From positions 346,501 to 410,500 of the forward strand of contig JASPKZ010010276.1 in assembly GCA_030220185.1 (NCBI GenBank): a stretch of DNA of 64,000 bases. Reading direction: 5' to 3'. Each line of letters opens with the position of its first letter. Position 1 is the first letter of the stretch. Origin of the DNA: Diploptera punctata. Its lineage: Eukaryota > Arthropoda > Insecta > Blattodea > Blaberidae. The translations under genes were made by a program, and so were the position numbers. Shown here piece after piece: positions 57,550-64,000 of the stretch. Under the pieces are notes generated by a model that was not told the DNA's origin, ran no database searches, and worked only from the letters and a program-made list of their open reading frames with translations.

Positions 57550-58117
57550 CGGTAACAGTTTACCCACAATTTTCAATAATAATTTATCTTGTTTTAATAT
57601 TTGTCTATTACACAATTATTTTATATTCTGTGACGTGTACACTCGATACAATTTGTTCTGTATCGCTGCTCACTATGTTGTCACTTCACAATTGACTCGC
57701 TTTCAGCCTGCGACCAAAGGGGAGGGAACTTTATAGGTTTATGATCGGGACCTTTCCAGTATGGAAATTTCTGGCCACCGATCTATCCTGAAAGATATGT
57801 AGAGGCTCTTAGAGATTACCGGAATGGGAGCCTATAAATTTCATTGACCTGTTCGGGGCTTTCGACTCGCGAGTCGGCGACTCATGAATTTATTTCTACC
57901 ACAATTCTCGCCTTCGCCCTCGAAATTCAAACGTCGTTATTACTACTCGTCACAATATTAAGTGGGATCAAAATTTATAGGATTTTTGCTTGTTTTGTTG
58001 ATGCCGGACATTAGCATCTTTTAAAAGAAATATAAATGTATATTTGCTCTAACCTCGTTTTCATCATTGCCCAGTGTAATGTACATATATTAATTGGTGT
58101 TCTTATATAATTTATCA

Positions 58118-58120
<3 letters not shown>
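57550..58120. other. Non-coding stretch
   Basis: Moderate GC between 57700 and 57930, including a tcgactcgcgagtcggcgactc palindrome near 57863. No gene. Confidence 0.4.

Positions 58121-58150
<30 letters not shown>
58120..58150. repeat. (ATT)n microsatellite
   Basis: About ten ATT units directly before SINE-C. Confidence 0.9.
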
Positions 58151-58151
<1 letters not shown>

Positions 58152-58555
58152 CGGCCGCGGTGGACTAGTGGTTATGCTCCTTGTCTCTGGTCCCGAGGGT
58201 CGCGGGTTCAAACCCGGCCGGGGTCGATGGATTTTTAGGACGGAAAAATCCAAGGAGCAAGACCTACGGGAGGGGCTTTAAGCCGTGGGTCCCGAGTCTG
58301 AAGATTTTCAGGCTCGTAAAAAATCCTTAAGCATGAATGAAAAGGTCTCTAAGCAAAATTTACCGACTTTTCCCGTCCTAGTACTACCTTGGTTTCCTAG
58401 ATGTCAGTATGAGACGGAACGCTGACCACGGACCACCCCAAAAATGGCATCTATACGAAAAAAAGTGTAACTAAATTAGTATGGTTCAAATTCTTCCCTG
58501 TAGGGGGAGAGCGCCTAAATCTCTGTAAAGGGAAAACATGGGCTTACAATACAAG
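58152..58555 (+). mobile_element. SINE-C, full-length plus copy
   Basis: cggccgcggtggactagtgg (A box) and gcgggttcaaacccggccgg (B box), then gggctttaagccgtgggtcc, gggggagagcgcctaaatct and the 3' end cttacaatacaagaaa. This is the reference copy for the family here. Confidence 0.92.
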
Positions 58556-58734
58556 AAAATATTACTATCATTATCATACGTATTATTATTGTTATCATCA
58601 TCATCATCGCATAAAATATTGTTTGTACACGAAATTTCCATTGAAACATTTAATATATATTTAATTATTTATAATTAATATAATGTATATGATATTTAAT
58701 ATTAAATTTAACACTTCTCACTCAATTACAAATT

Positions 58735-59197
58735 AAATTTGAAGAGAAAAATATATGCCTACATCAGGATTTGAACCCAATGTCTCTGGTTCTGTACACC
58801 AGTGCTTTAACGATTTAAGCTATTAGGCATCACCAATTAAAAATAGATTTTTCTCTTATACTAATACGATTTCCGTGTGCCAGGTATTTTTCTCTTCAAA
58901 TTTAATTTGTTATTGAGTGAGAAGTGATAAATTTCATCTATTATATCGAATATTAGCTTTACTTGCTAATGTATGTGTTGATTTCCATTTTAAAGTGCTC
59001 TTATTTAAGAGACCGCTAGATGGCGTTAGTGGAACAAAAGTTCACTGCTACCTGGCACACGGAAATCGTATTAGTACAAGAGAAAAATCTATATTTAAAT
59101 GCCTAATAGCTTAAATCGTTAAAGCACTGGTATACAGAACAAGAGATATTTGGTTCAAATCCCGATTTAGACATATATTTTTCTCTTCAAATGTATA
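58735..59197. mobile_element. Divergent tRNA-like pair element, copy 2
   Basis: tRNA-like modules at 58755-58830 (minus; B box ggttcaaatcc) and 59099-59174 (plus; B box ggttcaaatcc) point away from each other. Each has the 'atatatttttctcttcaaattt' flank outside and 'ttttctctt.tactaatacg' plus 'tagatggcgttagtgg' inside. It has the same order as 16343-17200 but without the SINE-G insert. No coding sequence. Confidence 0.78.
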
Positions 59198-59222
59198 GTG
59201 TATATATAATCTATATTTTCAA

Positions 59223-59550
59223 ATCCATCCATAGTAATTCTGCCCGAGGGTAGGACTTTCACTGCAATCATAGCATTTTCATGCTATGCTTGCAGCTTTA
59301 CTAGGGAATTGTAGGCGTAGTAGCTCTCTGTTGCTTTTCACACCGGTGAAAGATGATGATGATGATGATAATGATGGCCATATGATTTCGGGGACCGTTT
59401 GGGCCTTGAAGTTTTCCTGGCATTTGTCTTACAGGTGAGGAAAAACCCCGATAAAAACCTCACCCAGAAAAACTGTGCCCCGAGCAGGGATCGAACCCGG
59501 GCCCGCTGCGTGACAAGGCAGCACGCTACCTCGAGACCATAGCGGTGGAC
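59223..59550 (-). mobile_element. SINE-B, full-length minus copy
   Basis: atccatccatagtaattctg at the left to the B box gggttcgatccctgctcggg and the head ccaccgctatggtctcgaggtagcgtgctg at the right. Confidence 0.9.
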
Positions 59551-59564
59551 ATATTTTCAAATAG

Positions 59565-59641
59565 GCCTATATACTTGTAATTTGTGCTGGTTGAGTGGAA
59601 GAGAAGGCCCTATGGTCTTAACTCTGCCAGAATAAATAAAA

Positions 59642-59675
<34 letters not shown>

Positions 59676-59690
59676 TTTTTTATTATTGAT
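59565..59690 (+). mobile_element. LINE-D 3' UTR scrap with (ATT)n
   Basis: gtgctggttgagtggaagag and tcttaactctgccagaataaa, then (ATT)n at 59643-59675. Confidence 0.8.
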
Positions 59691-60225
59691 ATATATGCTC
59701 TAAATATTGGAACTATTTTATCGCAATACTCTCTACATTAATTAATTAATTAATAAGCTGTTTATGATTTGTTAAATTGTCTGCCTCTTTTAAGGGGTTG
59801 TCCATTAAGAATTTCAAATAGTGAGTTAATTCACACGAATCGTTGTACCGCGAATGTAATTATTAAACATATTTCTTCTGCTAAAAACGGTAATTTATTG
59901 AATATAACTTACCAACACATTATGAAAACAAACCTTGAAGATGAATTCAAGTTTACATTTTGGAAGATGTTATTTGTGTTTATTTATTGTTTCAAATTAT
60001 TGTAAAATATTTCTTCCAGAAATAATCCTGACTTTTTAGGTCGAACATCCAAGTTGGATGTCATGTTAACATCACATTTATTTCCATCTTCAAAACTCAC
60101 GAGAACACGTAATATATTTTATTCCATCATTCAGAAATATACGGTACCACTGGATTATTCAATAACAGGCCAACAAACATCTCGCTAGTAAATAATACTA
60201 TATTTCATTTTATTTCATGCTTCTT
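59691..60225. other. Non-coding stretch
   Basis: A 78-aa open frame at 59769 has no recognised domain. Nothing else seen. Confidence 0.4.
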
Positions 60226-60436
60226 GAAGCTTCTTGCAGTAAAACCAGTGGGAAAATGCCCAGCTCGTAGTCCAAGAATGAAGTGGGAGAATAATATTAA
60301 CCATGATTTGAGGGAAATAGATTATACAGGGGAACATTTGAAAATATTAGCTCAGGATAGGATATATGGAAAGCTTATATCCGCGCGGCCATGAACCTAC
60401 GGGTTCTATAATACCAGTGAGTTTGTTAGTTTAAGA
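60226..60436 (+). mobile_element. LINE-A extreme 3' end, copy 11
   Basis: KLLAVKPVGKCPARSPRMKW equivalents, a 'gctcaggata' segment, gccatgaacctacgggttct and the tail accagtgagtttgttag. Confidence 0.82.
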
Positions 60437-60645
60437 TTGATGATTTTTTAGAATTTATATATGACAACCGACTTACAAAAATAACTAAAGAAGATAGACC
60501 AATGGACGGTAGAAGAACAAGACGAAGACCAGCCAAGAGATGGATAGACAGTGAATGCACATCCAATATGTCTTCCTCCGAGGAGTGATTTTGGAAAGAA
60601 ACAGGATGAAAATACTACAAATTATGATTAAGAAGAAGAAAAAGA
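60437..60645 (+). mobile_element. LINE-F 3' end, copy 2
   Basis: gacaaccgacttacaaaaat, ccaatggacggtagaagaac and atgtcttcctccgaggagtg match 47540-47760. The tail is (GAA)n with interruptions. It adjoins LINE-A within 50 bases. Confidence 0.75.
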
Positions 60646-60734
60646 AGATATAGGACTGAATTACATGGCATGATAGATCTAGAAGTTCTTTGATTAATCA
60701 GCCTCATTTCTATCAATTACAGAGATTGGACAAT

Positions 60735-60960
60735 TGTACATCTAGTGTAAGGATGAAAGACCGGCATGTGTGGCACATCAGTCCATAGCCGTTATAGCTA
60801 GTTTTTACTAAGATGGAGCCTCTACCTAATGTAGGTAGCTACCAAAATTTGTCACGATCGTTGGTACACTAATTCCATACTGTTCGAAATCCCATAAGAA
60901 AATTTCTTCCATTATGGGGACTCCAGCTAGCGAACGTTCCGAGTATCTACACCAGGGCAT
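60735..60960 (-). mobile_element. SINE-D, diverged minus copy
   Basis: Minus orientation. atagccgttatagctagttt, ggtagctaccaaaatttgtc and tggggactccagctagcgaa correspond to the SINE-D body and B box, but are much eroded. Confidence 0.65.
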
Positions 60961-61261
60961 GATGAATTTGATCTTACTAATATGTTTATTAGTAATTTAT
61001 TTTAAAATCTTAAAATCCGTTCGTGATATATCAGTCGTCCTCAAATTAAACCAACTTCTGCTTCGTCAAACATTATACAATGTAGGCCTTACAAAAAACC
61101 ATGTTTCATCATCAGCATTTAAATTGGATACCATTGTTTTCTTAAAAGTAATGTTTAATGCTTGACAAAGTTATTTTAAACAGTAGTTTGTATTACTGAG
61201 GACGACTGATACATCAGAAATGAATTTTAAGATTGAAACTATTTATTGAATAACCTCAACG

Positions 61262-61560
61262 ATCATCATCATCATCTACATTCATGGATTAGGTCTGTTG
61301 ACCCGTTCTGACTTCAGCCCAACTCTTGCTAGGTCTGCCCACATCTCAGGTGCATTTAGGTTTGTATTTTGTTATTTGTTTTGGATATCCATCTTCATTC
61401 ATTCTATCTATGTGTTGCTTCCATTTTTTGTCTATATGTATCTATTTTATCAGTTATTGCAAATGTTTCAAGTTCCTGTCTTATTTCTGTGTTCTTGATT
61501 CTGTCTTCCAACCTCAACGATGGTTTTCCATAAATTTCAAAAGTACTGATTTTTATTAGA
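61262..61560 (-). mobile_element. LINE-B 3' end, minus copy, with (GAT)n tail
   Basis: The minus strand reads EDRIKNTEIRQELETFAITD, YRQKMEATHRMNEDGYPKQI, DVGRPSKSWAEVRTGQ and a stop, then ATG-rich sequence to the (GAT)n tail at 61262-61275. This is the LINE-B layout of 4880-5190. Plus-strand open frames here (61298-61559) are shadows. Confidence 0.78.
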
Positions 61561-61869
61561 AGACTACAGTGGATGAAAAATATATAATTAATTCGTCAAT
61601 TTGGCTCCCTCCCTGATACAAACAGTTACACAATCGTTCTTATTTGATGCAGATGCGACTGCGGCTACAAGAACTGAAAAATACCCAACGGAAAGCATTA
61701 ATTTCTCAGTTCAATATTGAAAAAAAAGCTCCACACTAACACTGAAACGAATAAAATTGAGCAGAGTTCCCTTTTCCCTGTTTCGCAATGAAGCCAAAAG
61801 AATTTGGACCCAACACGCCAAAGATAAGGTCTATATCCTTGCAAATTACGTTACCGGATTATTTTTATC

Positions 61870-62021
61870 ATTTTATTAGTATTATTATTATTATTATTAT
61901 CATTATTATTATTATATTCTTGTAGTTTTTAGTTGCTAATATATATATATATATATATATAATAATTTAACTTTGGTGAAATGGAAGAGAAGACCTTACA
62001 GTCTTGACTTACGTAAAATAA

Positions 62022-62084
<63 letters not shown>

Positions 62085-62090
62085 GATATT
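61870..62090 (+). mobile_element. LINE-D 3' UTR scrap with long (ATT)n
   Basis: tttaactttggtgaaatgga and cttacgtaaaataaatt resemble the LINE-D end, then (ATT)n at 62023-62083. An (ATT)n run at 61878-61913 and a (TA)n at 61938-61960 precede it. Confidence 0.65.
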
Positions 62091-62104
62091 ATTATTTTTG
62101 CTAT

Positions 62105-62285
62105 TAGTAGAATGTAGGCTTTCACGGCTGGTAAATATAATGTTGAGTGATTCCGGGCTTTGTGGCCGTGGTCCATTACTGGTGTTGCTACCAGACGTTT
62201 CCCTCGCAACTGCAGAGGACACATTCAGTGGCGACTACTTCTTGGTGTTGTTTCCTGGTCGAAGGCTCGACTGTGAATTCAAATA
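62105..62285. repeat. Penelope-associated-type repeat, one arm
   Basis: taggctttcacggctggtaa, ttccgggctttgtggccgtggtc, gctaccagacgtttccctcg and gcagaggacacattc share the layout of the arm at 25685-25800. No second arm is present here. Confidence 0.55.
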
Positions 62286-62660
62286 TTAAAATGATGTTTC
62301 TTCTGCCAAATGCTAGGACATTCGATAAGTAATGGCAAAACAGTTGTAAACCAGCAATCTTAGTGATGACCATTGTAATATTATGGCATGTTGTTGAGCA
62401 GTCTTTTTTTTATATATCTGTAACATTGAAAGTTTCAAAATAACAATATATTGTGAATACATTCACTATTTCTCACATTTAGTAAAGTAATGCCGCACTA
62501 AAAAGATGTCAGTAGAATTTTATTGGTAGGAATTATGTATCTTATGATAGTAACAACTTAACTTTTTTTTTATAGAAGGAGCAGGGGAATTAGTTAGATT
62601 TTTTTTATATAGGAATAATTCTTGCATTTTTGGTAAAAATGCCTATATTTTCTGTTCATT
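62286..62660. other. Non-coding stretch
   Basis: AT-rich with T-runs. Nothing recognised. Confidence 0.4.
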
Positions 62661-62663
62661 TAA

Positions 62664-62985
62664 GGGGCAACCGATATGGCATTCCCCCAAATAAATAACA
62701 TAAGATTTTGATTTCTACCGCCTTCTCTAACCCTCCTTCTAGCAAGAAGAATAGTAGAAAGAGGGGCTGGCACAGGTTGAACTGTCTACCCTCCTTTAGC
62801 AACAAGAATAGCACATGCTGGAGCATCAATAGACCTGGCAATCTTCTCTCTTCACCTAGCAGGTGTTTCCTCTATTTTAGGAGCCGTAAATTTTAGCTCT
62901 ACTATTATTAATATAAAACCTATTAGTATAAAGCCAGAGCGAATCCCCCTATTTGTCTGAGCAGTAGGAATTACTGCCTTATTGG
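62664..62985 (+). pseudogene. COX1: NUMT: nuclear copy of mitochondrial COI (~107 codons)
   Basis: In the invertebrate mitochondrial code the frame from 62664 is uninterrupted: MAFPQMNNMSFWFLPPSLTL (with TGA as Trp and ATA as Met), [40 protein letters not shown] and [20 protein letters not shown]. This is the barcode region of cytochrome c oxidase subunit I, about a fifth of the gene. In the nuclear code three TGA codons interrupt it, so it cannot make COI. The lack of frameshifts suggests a recent transfer. Homology begins and ends abruptly. Confidence 0.93.
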
Positions 62986-63005
62986 TTAGAAGGTGGAATT
63001 AGGAA

Positions 63006-63161
63006 TCACTCGATGATCCACCAAATTCACCAGACAGGAATCGTTGTGACTTTAACTTACTCTCAAAGATCAAAGAACCTCTACGAGGCATTGGATTACA
63101 ACCAATAGTTGATATCCAGAAAGATCTAGATCGATCAGATGAAATAGATATCCAGAAATGA
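63006..63161 (+). pseudogene. Mariner-type transposase fragment
   Basis: 51 codons to a TGA at 63159: SLDDPPNSPDRNRCDFNLLS, KIKEPLRGIGLQPIVDI. It matches the 'HPPYSPDLxPCDFxLxPxxKxxLRG' block that carries the third catalytic aspartate of mariner transposases. After the TGA, another frame gives DAADEVRRHPRIWQHIV, the next conserved piece. It begins about 20 bases after the NUMT. Confidence 0.75.
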
Positions 63162-63282
63162 TGCTGCAGATGAAGTTCGTCGTCATCCAAGGATTTGGCA
63201 ACATATAGTGACTTGGCAAGATACTATAAATGAAGTTCATAATGTCAAAAGTAGCCTAAATAATGTTGTGATGTTTTAGGTG

Positions 63283-63486
63283 TTGCTATTGCCTATCGAA
63301 TGCCCTAGTATAACATCCCTTATCCAACCAATGGATCAAGGAGTGTCAGCAAGGCTAAAAAATAAGTATCGTTCTTGCATTATGGATTATTATTTCAATA
63401 CATTTGAAGACTGTCAAAATGCCGTAATTTCCAAGTTAGAAATGATTACAATTAGAGATGCAATTTATTGGTTGAAATGTTTATAG
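63283..63486 (+). pseudogene. pogo/Tigger-type transposase fragment
   Basis: IECPSITSLIQPMDQGVSAR, LKNKYRSCIMDYYF, then about 30 more residues to a stop. 'P..TSLIQPMDQGV' is the hallmark following the last catalytic Asp/Glu in DDE_1 (pogo/Tigger/jerky) transposases. There is no N-terminus or DNA-binding domain. The open frame is intact but a fragment. Confidence 0.8.
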
Positions 63487-63727
63487 GATGAAGTATAAAA
63501 AATATAAGGTAAAGCTAAAGGTAAAGGTAAAGTATAAAAAATATACATATATAAAATCTTAGAGAAAACTGTGACCGGCAATAACGTCACGAAAATAAAT
63601 TAAGCTACACGAACGACATTATTATCTGAAATAATATCCCTTATCCATTCAAGGGAACAATAATTTGTAAGTAGTCTGGTTCCAGGATAACAAGTTTTTT
63701 TTTATTTCATTATTTATCCATCTACTA

Positions 63728-64000
63728 TCCATCCATAGTAATTCTGGCCGAAGGCAGGTCCTTCACTGCAATTCATAGCATTTTCATGCTATGCTTGCAG
63801 CTTTACTAGGGAATTGTAGGTGTGGTAGCTTCCCGTTGCTTTCCACACCGGTGAAGGATGATGATGATGACGATAATGATAAGGATGAGGATGATTATGG
63901 TGACGGCCATATGATTTCGGGGACCGTTTGGGCCTTAAAGTTTTCCTGACATTTGTCTTACAAGTGAGGAAAAATCCCGATGAAAACCTCACCCAGAAAA
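63728..64000 (-). mobile_element. SINE-B, minus copy cut by the window edge
   Basis: ctatccatccatagtaattc to cttacaagtgaggaaaaatcccga. The tRNA-like head lies beyond 64000. The minus-strand open frame 63789-63992 is a shadow. Confidence 0.88.

Noticed and set aside
61298..61559. Plus-strand open frames of 66 and 77 codons
   Set aside because: They are antisense shadows of a LINE-B C-terminus on the minus strand.
62664..62985. Functional cytochrome oxidase gene or a mitochondrial contig
   Set aside because: Only about a fifth of COI is present, with nuclear transposon sequence directly next to it and TGA codons that are stops in the nucleus.

Overview
The window is a stretch of a large, AT-rich, repeat-dense insect genome. 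No operons, ribosome-binding sites or bacterial genes are present. The translated reverse-transcriptase, transposase, Helitron and tRNA-derived SINE fragments are of arthropod type. A nuclear copy of mitochondrial COI (62664-62985) reads through in the invertebrate mitochondrial code, with a residue pattern ([18 protein letters not shown]) that I associate with cockroaches and termites. A blattodean such as a Periplaneta-like cockroach is the best guess; this is inference.

Only one host gene can be supported: the last two coding exons, on the + strand, of a rhodopsin-family neuropeptide G-protein-coupled receptor. Exon 37604-37846 carries transmembrane helix 7 with its NPxxY motif and helix 8. 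A phase-1 intron of about 2.0 kb follows, then exon 39854-40041 with the Ser/Thr-rich tail and the stop codon. A poly(A) signal lies at 40078. Upstream exons are not visible and probably lie beyond the left edge, so 1-37603 is probably intron or 5' flank, and 40100-64000 is 3' intergenic sequence.

The rest is layered mobile DNA. (1) Non-LTR retrotransposon fragments of at least nine families. LINE-A has about eleven copies, usually ending in GCCAGTGAG(TTAG)n. LINE-B and LINE-G have (GAT)n tails, LINE-C a CPxC..H..C zinc knuckle, LINE-D an (ATT)n tail, LINE-F a (GAA)n tail. (2) tRNA-derived SINEs of at least five families. (3) A Penelope-like fragment with a perfect 43-bp inverted repeat. (4) Mariner-type, pogo/Tigger-type and SWIM-zinc-finger transposase remains. 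(5) Non-autonomous Helitrons. (6) A ~650-bp unclassified element (R650) present seven times. (7) Several fold-back elements with long arms. (8) Long (AAT)n microsatellites, one of about 640 bp.

The most unusual signals are two clusters of short back-to-back hairpins (about 1785-2161 and 10337-10679, with a paralogous hairpin at 11288-11313). In these, loops are similar while stems change in a compensatory way. Also notable are a four-layer LINE nest at 11.6-14.2 kb with a perfect 15-bp target-site duplication, an element made of two divergent 76-nt tRNA-like modules found at two loci, and a ~2-kb inverted repeat built from the 3' end of a transposase gene. Everything was read by eye without alignment or database search; repeat boundaries are usually good to about 10-20 bases.
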